NCBI RefSeq assembly: GCF_015560805.1
Contig: NZ_JADMSO010000008.1
Location: 62,001 to 126,000 of the forward strand
Origin: Mediterraneibacter glycyrrhizinilyticus
GTDB taxonomy: Bacteria; Bacillota; Clostridia; Lachnospirales; Lachnospiraceae
DNA length: 64,000 nucleotides
Reading direction: 5' to 3'
Below are positions 34,308 to 44,419 of this stretch, one piece after another; positions within the stretch are counted from its first letter, which is position 1; every line of letters begins with the position of its first letter. The notes below the pieces were generated by a model, which did not search any database, was not told the DNA's origin, and saw nothing but the letters and a program-made list of their open reading frames with translations. Both the position numbers and the translations under genes were made by a program.

Positions 34308-36410
34308 GTGGTGAAAGTCGGCAAAGGGATTGCCAGACACAGAGTGCTGATCTTGATTCTCAGTATACTTTTACTGATTCCGTCAATGATCGGCATGGCA
34401 AGGACGAAAATTAATTATGATTTACTGAGCTATCTGCCGGGAAATCTGGAGACGGTAAAAGGTCAGGATATTCTGGTGGATGAGTACGGCATGGGGGCGT
34501 TCTCCATGGTCGTTGTGGAGAATATGGAACTGAAAGACGTACAGAAACTGGAAGAAGAATTCAGTGAGGTGGAGCATGTCAAGGATGTTCTCTGGTACGA
34601 CGATGCGGCGGATATCAGCCTGCCGGTTGAGATGATCCCGAAAGATCTGCGGGAGACATTTTTCCGTGGGGATGCAACGATGATGCTGGTTCTTTTTGAT
34701 AATACGACCTCATCGGATGAGGCAATGGGGGCGGTTAGTGAACTGCGCAGGATTGCAGATGAGCGATGCTTTGTCGGAGGAATGACAGGCGTTGTCACTG
34801 ATATCAAAAACCTGTGCGATGAAGAACTTCCAATCTACGTGGTCATCGCAGTGCTGTTGTCGCTTCTTGTATTGGAACTGACTTCCACATCCTATCTGAC
34901 CCCGCTGCTATTTTTGTTCAGCATCGGAGCCGCAATTTTATATAATTTAGGAAGTAATGTCTTTTTGGGAGAAACTTCCTATATCACAAAGGCGCTGACT
35001 GCGATCCTGCAGCTTGGAGTGACCATGGACTATTCGATTTTCCTGCTGAACAGTTATGAGGAGAATAAACGGCGGTTCCCGGGGGAAAAGGAACGCGCGA
35101 TGGGGCATGCGATCGCGAATACATTCAAATCCGTAGTCGGAAGCTCCGTGACAACGATCGCCGGATTTGCAGCACTTTGTTTTATGACGTTTGCACTTGG
35201 AAGAGATTTGGGGATCGTGATGGCGAAAGGTGTTGTGATCGGTGTTCTTTGCTGCGTAACGCTGCTGCCGTCTCTTGTTCTTATATTTGATAAACTGATC
35301 GAAAAGACGAAGCATAAACCATTGATCAAAAGTATGGATCGTCCGTCCGCATTTATCACAAAACATTACAAAGTTTGGATCGTGATCTTTTTGATCATGC
35401 TGTTCCCGGCAATTTACGGAAACAATCATACACAGATTTATTATGATATTGCAAAATCGCTGCCGGATACTCTGGCAAGTAATGTTGCCAATGAGAAATT
35501 AAAAGAAGATTTTGAAATGAGCAATATGCATATGATCCTGATGGATAAGGATATGGATCAGAAAGCAAAAGCGGATATGCTGGAAGAAGTTGATAAAATC
35601 GATGGCGTAAAGTGGAGTCTCGGACTGGATTCGCTGATCGGACCGATGGTTCCGGACAGTATGATCCCGGAAGATGTAAAGGAAATGCTCCAAAGCGACA
35701 ATTATGAACTGGCATTTATCTGCTCGGAATATGAGTCTGCAACGGATCAGGTCAACGACCAGATCGCAGCGATTGACAAGATCGTAAAATCGTATGACGA
35801 TACGGCGATGGTGATCGGGGAAGCGCCGCTGATGAAAGACCTGCAGGATGTGACGGATGTGGATCTGATCAATGTCAATGCGGTGTCAATGATCGCGATC
35901 TTCCTGATCATTATGATCGTGTTCAAATCGATTTCATTACCGGTGATCCTTGTGGCTGTGATCGAATTTGCGATTGCGGTCAACATGGCAGTGCCGTATT
36001 ACAGCGGTATCAGTCTTCCGTTTGTGGCGAGTATCGTGATCGGTACGATTCAATTAGGAGCAACCGTGGACTATGCGATCTTGATGACAAGCCGTTATCA
36101 GAAAGAACGTATGCTGCGCGGACAGACGAAGAAAGATGCGATCGCGATCGCACACAAGACAAGTATGCCGTCGATCATCAGTAGCGGATTGAGTTTCTTT
36201 GCAGCAACATTCGGCGTAGCATGTTATTCCAAAGTGGATATGATCGGTTCGATCTGTACGTTGCTTGCAAGAGGCGCGCTGATCAGTATGTGTGTCGTGA
36301 TCCTCGTACTGCCGGCAATGTTGATGATCTTTGATAAAGTGATCTTAAAGACAACGTTTGGATTTGGAAAACAAAAACAGGAAAATCAGATCCAGCAAAC
36401 TCAGAATTGA
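34308..36410 (+). CDS. MMPL-family RND transporter
   Basis: Exporter of about 700 residues with the two-fold RND plan: one N-terminal helix, a large extracytoplasmic loop, five to six helices, then the same again. Recognisable proton-relay and core segments are LQLGVTMDYSIFLLNSYEE in the first half and IQLGATVDYAILMTSRYQKE in the second. Similar proteins move lipids or hydrophobic compounds in other bacteria. The GTG at 34308 is favoured because GGAG (34295-34298) is 9 bases upstream; the ATG at 34299 abuts the SD. It is followed by a secreted heptad-repeat protein, probably its partner. Divergent tetR points to induction by a toxic or signalling compound. Confidence 0.88.
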   Translation: MVKVGKGIARHRVLILILSILLLIPSMIGMARTKINYDLLSYLPGNLETVKGQDILVDEYGMGAFSMVVVENMELKDVQKLEEEFSEVEHVKDVLWYDDAADISLPVEMIPKDLRETFFRGDATMMLVLFDNTTSSDEAMGAVSELRRIADERCFVGGMTGVVTDIKNLCDEELPIYVVIAVLLSLLVLELTSTSYLTPLLFLFSIGAAILYNLGSNVFLGETSYITKALTAILQLGVTMDYSIFLLNSYEENKRRFPGEKERAMGHAIANTFKSVVGSSVTTIAGFAALCFMTFALGRDLGIVMAKGVVIGVLCCVTLLPSLVLIFDKLIEKTKHKPLIKSMDRPSAFITKHYKVWIVIFLIMLFPAIYGNNHTQIYYDIAKSLPDTLASNVANEKLKEDFEMSNMHMILMDKDMDQKAKADMLEEVDKIDGVKWSLGLDSLIGPMVPDSMIPEDVKEMLQSDNYELAFICSEYESATDQVNDQIAAIDKIVKSYDDTAMVIGEAPLMKDLQDVTDVDLINVNAVSMIAIFLIIMIVFKSISLPVILVAVIEFAIAVNMAVPYYSGISLPFVASIVIGTIQLGATVDYAILMTSRYQKERMLRGQTKKDAIAIAHKTSMPSIISSGLSFFAATFGVACYSKVDMIGSICTLLARGALISMCVVILVLPAMLMIFDKVILKTTFGFGKQKQENQIQQTQN

Positions 36411-36426
36411 AAGGACGTGTCGTATT

Positions 36427-39099
36427 ATGAATAAAAACAGAAAAATAAAACGTGGATTCACCACTTCGGTGGCAGTCGGAATGTCGGTCATGCTGTGTGC
36501 GATCCCTGTCTGCGCGGCGGAGGAAAATGGTGCATCCTCGGGCAACGTATATAAGGAAGAAACAGTTTATGTAAACGCAGACGCAGCCGGAACACAGAAA
36601 AACGTAACGGTTTCCAACTGGCTGAAAAATGTCGGAAATTCCGGAACATTGAATGATGAAAGCAGCCTATCCGGAATCAAAAACTTAAAAGGAGAGGAGA
36701 CGTATTCGACTGATGGAAACAAGCTGACATGGGAAACGGACGGAAAAGATATTTACTATCAGGGAACGACCGAACAGGCGCTCCCGGTTTCCATGAAGTT
36801 TACTTACTATTTGGACGGTCAGGAGATGAAGCCGGAGGATCTGAAAGGGAAAAGCGGACATCTGACGATCCATATCGATTATAGGAACAATACAAAGAAG
36901 ACGGTGGACATCAATGGAAAAGCGGAAGAAATGTACAGCCCATTCGTGATGATGACCGGATTGATCCTGCCCAACGAGACATTTTCCAATGTAGTGATCG
37001 ACAACGGGAAAGTGATCTCCGATGGAAATAAGAATATTGTGTTTGGATTTGCAATGCCGGGAATGCAGGAGAGCCTCGGCGTGGACAGCACATTATCGGA
37101 TGGAACGGAACTTTCACTTCCGGAAAGTCTGGAGATTTCGGCGGATGTGAAAGATTTTACGATGTCTTCTACCTTTACGGTGGCGCTGAACGATCTGCTG
37201 GATGATCTGAATCTGGAAGAAATCGGGGATACAGACGCACTGAAAAATGCAGTGGATGAACTGGAAGATGCGGCGCTCCAGCTTGTGGATGGATCAGCGG
37301 CGCTTTCCGACGGCGTGGTGACTTTGAGCGACAGCTACGGCGAGTTTGACGAGGGAATCCAGACGCTGAAAGACGGGATCGATGTGCTGTCTGGCGGTGC
37401 AGGAGATTTGTCGGCAGGCATCACAAGCTACACCGACGGTGTGGATCAGCTCGGCGGCGGGATCCGGCAGTATCTCGGTGAAAACGGAGAACTTACCGTG
37501 AAAGTCACGGAATATGTCAACGGGGTCAACACGGTTGTTCAGGGCGTAAAAGATTATGCGGACGGAGCCAATACACTGGCGGACGGTGTGACTTCTTATA
37601 TTGCGGGTGAGCAAAAGCTCGCAGAGGGCGCGGGAAGCCTTGGGGAACTTGGCGATGGGCTTACTCAGGTGAAAGCGGCGATCAGCCAGTTAAAAGAAGC
37701 GACGGACGGAGAGGGAGCGACGACGGAAGATTTGAAAGCGGCGTCGGATGCGCTTGCAGATGCGACGGAGAAACTGGCGGAAGCGTTGGATTCGGATCAG
37801 ATCACGGCGCTTCTGAAAGAGATGGACGATCTGATGGTAAACGGTCAGGAGATCATGACGCAGACCGAGGGCATGGCATCGGAACTTCAAAGTGGGATCG
37901 GAACCCCGGTTGCAAACATCGGAGCGGCGCTTACACAGCTTCAGACCGAATTGAGTACACTTCAGACATCCATGAATGCGATCATGGGACAGTGCACACA
38001 GGCGGCTGCGGGATTGAATCAGATCATTGCGGCGGACAATGGACAGATCCAGACGGCGAGAGACGCAGGAACGGACAGTGAGGTTGCGATACAGGCTTCT
38101 ATTGCAGCATTGCAGCAGGAACAGACAAAATATGATCCGGCTTCTAAGGAATATGCGACAATCAGAGAGAGCATTGCCGCATTGCAGGCGGCAGCGGATT
38201 CCACAGATGGATTGGAAAACCTGACGGATCTGCAGACACTTCCGCCAGTAGATATTTCCCAGATCGACCTGACCGGAATTACGGATTGTACCAAAACGAT
38301 TCTGACTAATGCCCAGACATTTTCCGCGGCGGCAGGAAAACTGCAGCAGACGATGACGGAACTGCAGCCGAAAGTGGAAGCGGAACTGGAGGCGGCACAG
38401 AAGCTGCAGGAGAAGCTGCCGGAGGGTGGAATCGGTACGGTAACTGACAAAGTACAGGCGCTGAACAACGGAATGCAGATGCTGAACGGTTCGATCGGAA
38501 CATTGTCCAATGGAATCGGAGAACTGGATACGGCAACCGATGCATTTCCGGAAGCGGTATCGGGAATCCAATCTTTGCAGGATGGATTTATTCAGCTTGG
38601 TTCGTATAACGAATCGCTTCTGAGCGGAGCCGGGTCTTTGAAAGCTGGCAGCCAGACATTGGTGTCAGGCATGGGAACGTTATCCAATGGAACCAATGCA
38701 CTTGCCGGCGGACTGGATACACTTGGCGGTCAGATGAACGCAGGCGCTTATCAACTGACGTCAAACAGTCAGGCACTCCGGGATGGGGCGGCGGAACTTC
38801 TTGCCGGAACAAAGACACTTTCCGACGGCGGTGTGACACTGAAAGCGGGCAGCACACAGGTCAAAGACGGGATCGCACAGCTAAATGACGGCGCAAAGAC
38901 CTTGAAAGACGGTGCGGCGCAGTTTGAAGAAGAGGGAACCGGAAAACTGAAAAGCACGGTGGAAGAGGAACTCGGAGATGTATTGGATCGTCTGGATACA
39001 TTGGCATCCGGTGCGCTGGAGTATGATACGTTCAGCGGAAAATCCGGAGCAATGGACGGAAACGTCAAATTTGTGATCGAGACGGATCCGATCGACTAA
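36427..39099 (+). CDS. Large secreted protein with LxxG-type heptad repeats (YhgE-like ectodomain)
   Basis: The 890-residue protein has a signal peptide (residues 1-30, cleavage near VCAAEE), an N-terminal beta-rich region of about 240 residues, then a long coiled region with repeated LxDG/LxxG heptads (for example LSDGVVTLSDSYGEF, LADGVTSYIAGEQKLAEGAG, LKDGAAQFEEE), as found in YhgE/Pip proteins and in loops of some MMPL exporters. No C-terminal membrane anchor or sorting signal is seen. It lies 16 bases after the MMPL gene. It could be an extracytoplasmic stalk or adaptor of the exporter; that role is inference. The repeats are long, so predicted structure would be an elongated rod. Confidence 0.8.
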   Translation: MNKNRKIKRGFTTSVAVGMSVMLCAIPVCAAEENGASSGNVYKEETVYVNADAAGTQKNVTVSNWLKNVGNSGTLNDESSLSGIKNLKGEETYSTDGNKLTWETDGKDIYYQGTTEQALPVSMKFTYYLDGQEMKPEDLKGKSGHLTIHIDYRNNTKKTVDINGKAEEMYSPFVMMTGLILPNETFSNVVIDNGKVISDGNKNIVFGFAMPGMQESLGVDSTLSDGTELSLPESLEISADVKDFTMSSTFTVALNDLLDDLNLEEIGDTDALKNAVDELEDAALQLVDGSAALSDGVVTLSDSYGEFDEGIQTLKDGIDVLSGGAGDLSAGITSYTDGVDQLGGGIRQYLGENGELTVKVTEYVNGVNTVVQGVKDYADGANTLADGVTSYIAGEQKLAEGAGSLGELGDGLTQVKAAISQLKEATDGEGATTEDLKAASDALADATEKLAEALDSDQITALLKEMDDLMVNGQEIMTQTEGMASELQSGIGTPVANIGAALTQLQTELSTLQTSMNAIMGQCTQAAAGLNQIIAADNGQIQTARDAGTDSEVAIQASIAALQQEQTKYDPASKEYATIRESIAALQAAADSTDGLENLTDLQTLPPVDISQIDLTGITDCTKTILTNAQTFSAAAGKLQQTMTELQPKVEAELEAAQKLQEKLPEGGIGTVTDKVQALNNGMQMLNGSIGTLSNGIGELDTATDAFPEAVSGIQSLQDGFIQLGSYNESLLSGAGSLKAGSQTLVSGMGTLSNGTNALAGGLDTLGGQMNAGAYQLTSNSQALRDGAAELLAGTKTLSDGGVTLKAGSTQVKDGIAQLNDGAKTLKDGAAQFEEEGTGKLKSTVEEELGDVLDRLDTLASGALEYDTFSGKSGAMDGNVKFVIETDPID

Positions 39100-39144
39100 A
39101 AGAGATGTGTAAAGCCAAAAGATAAAAAACGTAAAATAAAAAGG

Positions 39145-39198
39145 AAATGCCTGATTTTTCGCGAATCCGAGCGGGTTTGCCAAAAGATCAGGCATTTT
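39145..39198 (+). terminator. Terminator of the MMPL operon
   Basis: An 11 bp stem (39145-39155 with 39187-39197) with an inner hairpin in the loop is followed by a short T-run. Confidence 0.75.
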
Positions 39199-39277
39199 GA
39201 TATTGTAATGTATTCTAAAAAAGCGTATAATACCATTGTTAATTATGCGAAAATCCAATCAGAACTGGAGGTAATAT

Positions 39278-39640
39278 ATGATGAAAGGCAGTATGAGCAC
39301 AGATCTGGGCATCATTACGATCAACCCGGAAGTAATCGCAAAATATGCGGGTTCCGTAGCAGTGGAGTGTTTTGGAATTGTCGGTATGGCAGCAGTCAAC
39401 ATGAAAGACGGGCTGGTAAGGCTTCTGAAAAAAGAGAGCCTCACACATGGGATCCAGGTTGAGATTTCCGATGAGAACAGCTTGACTCTGGACTTTCATG
39501 TGATTGTAGCGTATGGTGTGAACATTCTTTCCGTTTCCGATAATCTGATGAACAATGTGAAGTATAAAGTCGAAGAATTTACCGGAATGACGGTGGAGAA
39601 AATCAACATCTTCGTTGAAGGTGTCAGAGTGATTGATTAA
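39278..39640 (+). CDS. Asp23/Gls24 family protein (YloU-like)
   Basis: Envelope-stress-related Asp23 family protein, 120 residues (or 119 from the ATG at 39281). Family features are GIITINPEVIAKYAGSVAVE, CFGIVGMA and the C-terminal VEKINIFVEGVRV. It precedes fakA, as yloU precedes yloV in B. subtilis. The SD GGAGG lies 6-9 bases upstream. Confidence 0.9.
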   Translation: MMKGSMSTDLGIITINPEVIAKYAGSVAVECFGIVGMAAVNMKDGLVRLLKKESLTHGIQVEISDENSLTLDFHVIVAYGVNILSVSDNLMNNVKYKVEEFTGMTVEKINIFVEGVRVID

Positions 39641-39654
39641 GGAGGATACTTGTC

Positions 39655-41316
39655 GTGGCAACAAAGACGATAAATGCAGAGCTGCTTACAAAGATGTTCC
39701 TTGCGGGGGCAGCGAATCTGGAGGCAAAAAAAGAATTCATCAATGAGCTGAATGTATTTCCGGTTCCGGACGGGGATACCGGAACGAATATGACGCTTAC
39801 GATCATGTCGGCGGCGAAAGAAGTCAGCGCGTTAAGCGAGCCGGATATGCTTTCGGTTTCCAAAGCGATTTCTTCCGGATCCCTGCGCGGAGCAAGAGGT
39901 AACTCGGGTGTGATCCTTTCCCAGCTTCTGCGCGGATTTACAAAAGAGATCCGGGAACATAAAGAAATCGATGTGGAGATCTTGGCGGCAGCATGCGAAC
40001 GTGCAACTGCAACGGCTTATAAAGCGGTTATGAAGCCAAAAGAGGGAACAATCCTGACTGTGGCAAAAGGAGCGGCAGAGAAAGCGAGAGAACTGGCGGA
40101 GACGACAGATGATCTGGAAGTATTTATCGAGGCGGTGATCGAAGAGGCAAAAAATGTTCTGGCGAAAACACCGGATATGCTTCCGGTCTTAAAAGAAGCC
40201 GGCGTTGTGGATTCTGGCGGACAGGGACTGTTGGAAGTGATGAACGGTGCGTACGATGCATTTCTCGGAAAAGAGATCGATTACAGCGCGATCGAAGCAA
40301 GTTCCGGAACGACGATGGTAAAACCGGGGGCGCAGGCACAGGCGGATATTAAGTTCGGTTATTGTACAGAATTTATCATTATGACGGAAAAAGAGTTTAC
40401 CGAGAAAGACGAAACGGAGTTCAAAGCCTATCTGGAATCGATCGGTGATTCGATCGTATGTGTGGCAGATGACGATATTGTAAAGATCCATGTGCATACC
40501 AATGATCCGGGACTGGCGATCCAGAAAGCATTGACTTACGGACAGCTTTCCCGCATGAAAATCGACAATATGCGCGAAGAGCATCAGGAAAAACTGATCA
40601 AAGAAGCGGAGAAGCTGGTAGCGGAGCAGAAAGCGGCAGCGCCGAAAGAGCCGAGAAAATCGGTGGGATTTATTGCGGTCTCAATCGGTTCGGGCATGAA
40701 TGAGATTTTCAAAGAACTGGGAGTTGACTATATCATCGAGGGCGGACAGACGATGAATCCGAGTACCGAGGATATGCTGACGGCGATCGATCATGTCAAC
40801 GCGGATCATATTTTCATTCTTCCGAACAACAAGAATATCATCCTTGCGGCAAATCAGGCACAGTCTCTGACGAAAGACAAAGATATCCTTGTGATTCCGA
40901 CCCGCACGGTTCCGCAGGGGATCACCGCCGTGATCAACTACATGCCGGATGCCGATGTGGATACGAACGAAGAGGCGATGCTGGAGGGGATCAAAGCAGT
41001 GAAGACCGGACAGGTGACCTATGCGGTCCGGGATACCCATATCGACGACAAAGAGATCCATGAGGGAGATATCATGGGAATCGGCGATGACGGAATCCTG
41101 TCGGTGGGACCGTCTGTGGAGGGATCCGTGAAAGAGATGCTCGAGATCATGGCAGATGAAGATACCGAGCTGATCAGCCTGTATTATGGAGAAGATGTGC
41201 AGGAAGAAGATGCGGAGCGTCTGGCGGAGGAGATCGCAGATCTGTATCCGGATGCCGATGTGGATATGCACAGCGGCGGACAGCCGATCTATTACTATGT
41301 ATTGTCGGTAGAGTAA
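39655..41316 (+). CDS. fakA: Fatty acid kinase catalytic subunit FakA (DAK2/YloV)
   Basis: Phosphorylates fatty acids presented by a FakB protein, feeding exogenous or recycled fatty acids to phospholipid synthesis. The 553 residues have an N-terminal DAK2 kinase domain with VFPVPDGDTGTNMTLT (Mg-ATP-binding Asp residues), SLRGARGNSGVILSQLLRGF and VVDSGGQGLLEVM, a middle domain, and a C-terminal DegV-like domain that binds FakB. The GTG at 39655 follows AGGAGG. The neighbours asp23 and recG match the order in other Firmicutes. No fakB is in the window. Confidence 0.93.
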   Translation: MATKTINAELLTKMFLAGAANLEAKKEFINELNVFPVPDGDTGTNMTLTIMSAAKEVSALSEPDMLSVSKAISSGSLRGARGNSGVILSQLLRGFTKEIREHKEIDVEILAAACERATATAYKAVMKPKEGTILTVAKGAAEKARELAETTDDLEVFIEAVIEEAKNVLAKTPDMLPVLKEAGVVDSGGQGLLEVMNGAYDAFLGKEIDYSAIEASSGTTMVKPGAQAQADIKFGYCTEFIIMTEKEFTEKDETEFKAYLESIGDSIVCVADDDIVKIHVHTNDPGLAIQKALTYGQLSRMKIDNMREEHQEKLIKEAEKLVAEQKAAAPKEPRKSVGFIAVSIGSGMNEIFKELGVDYIIEGGQTMNPSTEDMLTAIDHVNADHIFILPNNKNIILAANQAQSLTKDKDILVIPTRTVPQGITAVINYMPDADVDTNEEAMLEGIKAVKTGQVTYAVRDTHIDDKEIHEGDIMGIGDDGILSVGPSVEGSVKEMLEIMADEDTELISLYYGEDVQEEDAERLAEEIADLYPDADVDMHSGGQPIYYYVLSVE

Positions 41317-41326
41317 GGATAGAACT

Positions 41327-43390
41327 ATGATAAATGAATATTCCAAGATAGGTGTTTTGAAAGGAATCGGGGAGAAAACGGAGCAGATATTCGGGAAAGT
41401 GGGGATTGCCACAGTCGGGGATCTGATCCGCTATTATCCGCACCGCTACGAGGTGTATGAAGATCCGGTTCCGATCGGAGAGGTACAGGAGGGACATACG
41501 GTGACTGTGACCGGCGCGATCTACGGGAGGGTCAGTGTAGGCGGAAGCCCGCGGATGCAGATCACCACATTGTATGTGAAAGATCTGACCGGTACATTGA
41601 AAGTGATCTGGTTTCGGATGCCGTTTCTGCGCAGTACACTTGCGAGAGGCGGTGTGATCACGCTGCGGGGCAGGGTGATCCGGAAACGGGACGGACTTGT
41701 AATGGAACATCCGGAAATGTTCTATCCGAGCGCAAAATACGAAGAGAAACGACACACGCTCTGGCCGGTGTATCCGCTGACGTCAGGATTGACCAACAAT
41801 ATGGTTACAAAAGCGGTAAAGCAGGCTTTAGAAGTATGTGATGTCGGAACAGGAATATTGTCGGACCGGTTTGTGGAAGCATACCGGTTCGTTTCGTATA
41901 AAGATGCGCTTTGCGGGATCCATTTTCCGGAGACAAAAGACGAATATATCCGAGCAAGGGAACGGCTTGTATTTGAAGAATTTTTGTTGTTTATCTTATC
42001 GCTTCGGATGACGAAAGTCAAAAAAGAGCGTGTGAAAAATCATTACTGTTTTCGGGAGCAGCCGGAGATCGAGGAATTTCTCTTACGGCTTCCGTTTGAA
42101 CTGACAAACGGGCAGAAAGAAGTCTGGCGGGAAATCCGGCAGGATATGACCGGTGTGCATGTGATGTCCAGGTTGGTGCAGGGAGACGTAGGATCGGGAA
42201 AGACGATCGTCGCACTGCTCGCCATGCTTTATGCAGGATTGAACGGATTTCAGGCGGCGCTGATGGCTCCGACAGAAGTGCTGGCTCGGCAGCATTATGA
42301 AAATATCACGCATATGCTTTTGGAATATGGGATTTCCCTGCGAACGGAACTGCTGACCGGATCTATGACCGCAAAGGAAAAACGAGAGGCTTATGCCCGG
42401 ATCGCGGCGGGGGAAGCAGATTTTATCATCGGAACGCATGCGCTGATCCAGGAAAAAGTGGAATATAAAAATCTTGCCCTTGTTGTGACCGATGAACAGC
42501 ATCGGTTCGGTGTGCGGCAGCGGGAAATGCTGGCGGCAAAAGGGCTTTATCCTCATATCCTTGTTATGAGCGCGACACCGATCCCGCGGACGCTGGCGAT
42601 CATCCTGTACGGGGATCTGGATATTTCCGTGATCAAAGAGCTTCCGAAAAACCGGCTGCCGATCAAGAACTGTGTGGTCGATACGTCTTATCGTACGACC
42701 GCTTATCATTTTATGAAAAAACAGATCGCGCAGGGACGGCAGTGTTATGTGATCTGTCCGATGGTCGAGGAAAATGAGACGACCGAGGCGGAAAATGTCA
42801 TTGATTATACCGAACAGCTTCAGGCGGAAATGGGAGATTCCATCTCCGTACAATATCTGCACGGACGGATGAAGCAGAATGAAAAAGACCGGATCATGGA
42901 AGCGTTTGGAAAAAATGAGATCCAGGTGCTTGTCTCGACGACGGTGATCGAGGTCGGGATCGATGTGCCAAATGCGACGGTGATGATGATCGAGAATGCC
43001 GAACGGTTCGGACTGGCGCAGCTCCATCAGCTTCGCGGCCGGGTGGGGCGGGGAAGCCATCAGTCTTATTGTATTTTTATCAGCGCGTCCAAATCAAAAG
43101 AGACGAAAGAACGGCTGGAAATCCTTAACAAATCCAACGATGGATTTTTTATTGCAAGCGAAGATCTGAGACTTCGCGGTCCGGGAGATCTCTTCGGCAT
43201 CCGCCAGAGCGGCACGCTGGATTTTGGTCTGGCAGACGTCTTTCAGGATTCCGGGCTGCTTCAAAGAGCAAACGAAGCGGCGGAGGAACTTTTGCTTGAG
43301 GATCCGCATCTTCAAAAGGAAGAACACCGCATGCTGAAAAAAGCAGTGGAACATACCGTGGCGGCGGTGGCGCTGGAAACGACGCTTTGA
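41327..43390 (+). CDS. recG: ATP-dependent DNA helicase RecG
   Basis: Branch-migrating helicase for stalled forks and recombination intermediates. The 687 residues contain the N-terminal wedge/OB domain, helicase motif I GDVGSGKTIVAL, motif II DEQH, motif III MSATPIPRTL, and motifs V-VI ending in RGRVGRGSHQSYC, then the TRG region and C-terminal part (DLRLRGPGDLFG). It starts 10 bases after fakA. No clear terminator follows, only a 6-7 bp stem without a T-run at 43394-43410. Confidence 0.96.
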   Translation: MINEYSKIGVLKGIGEKTEQIFGKVGIATVGDLIRYYPHRYEVYEDPVPIGEVQEGHTVTVTGAIYGRVSVGGSPRMQITTLYVKDLTGTLKVIWFRMPFLRSTLARGGVITLRGRVIRKRDGLVMEHPEMFYPSAKYEEKRHTLWPVYPLTSGLTNNMVTKAVKQALEVCDVGTGILSDRFVEAYRFVSYKDALCGIHFPETKDEYIRARERLVFEEFLLFILSLRMTKVKKERVKNHYCFREQPEIEEFLLRLPFELTNGQKEVWREIRQDMTGVHVMSRLVQGDVGSGKTIVALLAMLYAGLNGFQAALMAPTEVLARQHYENITHMLLEYGISLRTELLTGSMTAKEKREAYARIAAGEADFIIGTHALIQEKVEYKNLALVVTDEQHRFGVRQREMLAAKGLYPHILVMSATPIPRTLAIILYGDLDISVIKELPKNRLPIKNCVVDTSYRTTAYHFMKKQIAQGRQCYVICPMVEENETTEAENVIDYTEQLQAEMGDSISVQYLHGRMKQNEKDRIMEAFGKNEIQVLVSTTVIEVGIDVPNATVMMIENAERFGLAQLHQLRGRVGRGSHQSYCIFISASKSKETKERLEILNKSNDGFFIASEDLRLRGPGDLFGIRQSGTLDFGLADVFQDSGLLQRANEAAEELLLEDPHLQKEEHRMLKKAVEHTVAAVALETTL

Positions 43391-43525
43391 TCTGGAATAA
43401 ATTTCCAGTGTAAAACATGGATTCCTCCATATACTATGGATGTAACAAAAACAAAGTTACAAACAAATCAAAGAAAAAAGTAACAAGAAAATGTTACAGC
43501 AAAGATGCAAAAGGAGGAAATGAAA

Positions 43526-43732
43526 ATGGCAAGTCGTTCATCAAACCGCGCAGCCGTACCAGAGGCAAAAGGCGCACTGGACAAATTCAAATATGAGGTA
43601 GCAAGCGAGCTCGGAGTACCGCTTTCTGACGGATACAACGGAGATCTGACATCCAAGCAGAATGGATCTGTCGGAGGATATATGGTCAAGAAAATGATCG
43701 AGCAGCAGGAAAAGCAGATGGCAGGCAAATAA
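43526..43732 (+). CDS. Alpha/beta-type small acid-soluble spore protein
   Basis: DNA-binding spore protein that coats and protects the chromosome in dormant spores. The 68 residues match the family: ALDKFKYEVASELGVPL with the GPR protease cleavage region (FKYEVASE), and GYNGDLTSKQNGSVGGYMVK. The ATG at 43526 follows a consensus AGGAGG. Expression should depend on the forespore sigma factor G; I could not fix a convincing sigma-G promoter. Two small inverted repeats lie in the leader (43442-43497). Confidence 0.95.
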   Translation: MASRSSNRAAVPEAKGALDKFKYEVASELGVPLSDGYNGDLTSKQNGSVGGYMVKKMIEQQEKQMAGK

Positions 43733-43775
43733 GCTGACCGGATGTGAAACGCATACTGCCGGGAATCTATGAGAG

Positions 43776-43808
43776 AAAAAGCACTTGGGATTGACCTAAG
43801 TGCTTTTT
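43776..43808 (+). terminator. Terminator after the spore protein gene
   Basis: AAAAAGCACTT (43776-43786) pairs with AAGTGCTTTTT (43798-43808), followed by T. Confidence 0.82.
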
Positions 43809-43849
43809 TCTGCTAAAATTCAGCATAGTTAAAGGCGGTGAGACAGAGT

Positions 43850-44419
43850 ATGAGAGTAATAGCAGGAAGTGCAAAAAGACTGCAGCTTAAGACATTAGAG
43901 GGAATGGATACAAGACCGACCACGGACCGGATTAAGGAGACATTGTTTAATATAATCAGCCCGGGGCTTTTCGACAGTATGTTTCTGGATCTGTTTGCGG
44001 GAAGCGGCGGGATCGGGATCGAGGCGCTCAGCCGCGGTGCGAAAGAAGCGGTTTTTGTGGAACAGAATCCGAAAGCGATGGCATGTGTCCGTGACAATCT
44101 GAAATATACGAAATTAGACCGGAAAGGTATCACACTGACAAAGGATGTGATGACGGCGCTGTACCAGTTGGAAGGTGAAAAAGTATTTGATTACATTTTT
44201 ATGGATCCTCCGTATCATATGGGACTTGAGCGGCGTGTGATGGAATATCTGTCGGAATCGTCGCTTGTATATGAAGATACGGTGATCATCATAGAAGCGG
44301 CAAAAGAGACCGATTTTTCTTATCTGGAAGATCTTGGCTTCTCAGTCATCAAAGAAAAAGTCTATAAGACGAATAAACATCTGTTTGTGGAGAAAGCGGG
44401 GAAAGAGGAAATATGTTAA
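43850..44419 (+). CDS. rsmD: 16S rRNA (guanine(966)-N2)-methyltransferase RsmD
   Basis: SAM-dependent methyltransferase for G966 of 16S rRNA. The 189 residues start with the typical [13 protein letters not shown] and contain [15 protein letters not shown], the SAM-binding [20 protein letters not shown] and the catalytic DPPY motif. It overlaps coaD by 7 bases, as in many bacteria (ylbH-coaD). Confidence 0.94.
   Translation: MRVIAGSAKRLQLKTLEGMDTRPTTDRIKETLFNIISPGLFDSMFLDLFAGSGGIGIEALSRGAKEAVFVEQNPKAMACVRDNLKYTKLDRKGITLTKDVMTALYQLEGEKVFDYIFMDPPYHMGLERRVMEYLSESSLVYEDTVIIIEAAKETDFSYLEDLGFSVIKEKVYKTNKHLFVEKAGKEEIC

Noticed and set aside
43394-43410. recG terminator
   Set aside because: The CTGGAA/TTCCAG stem is only 6-7 bp and no T-run follows.
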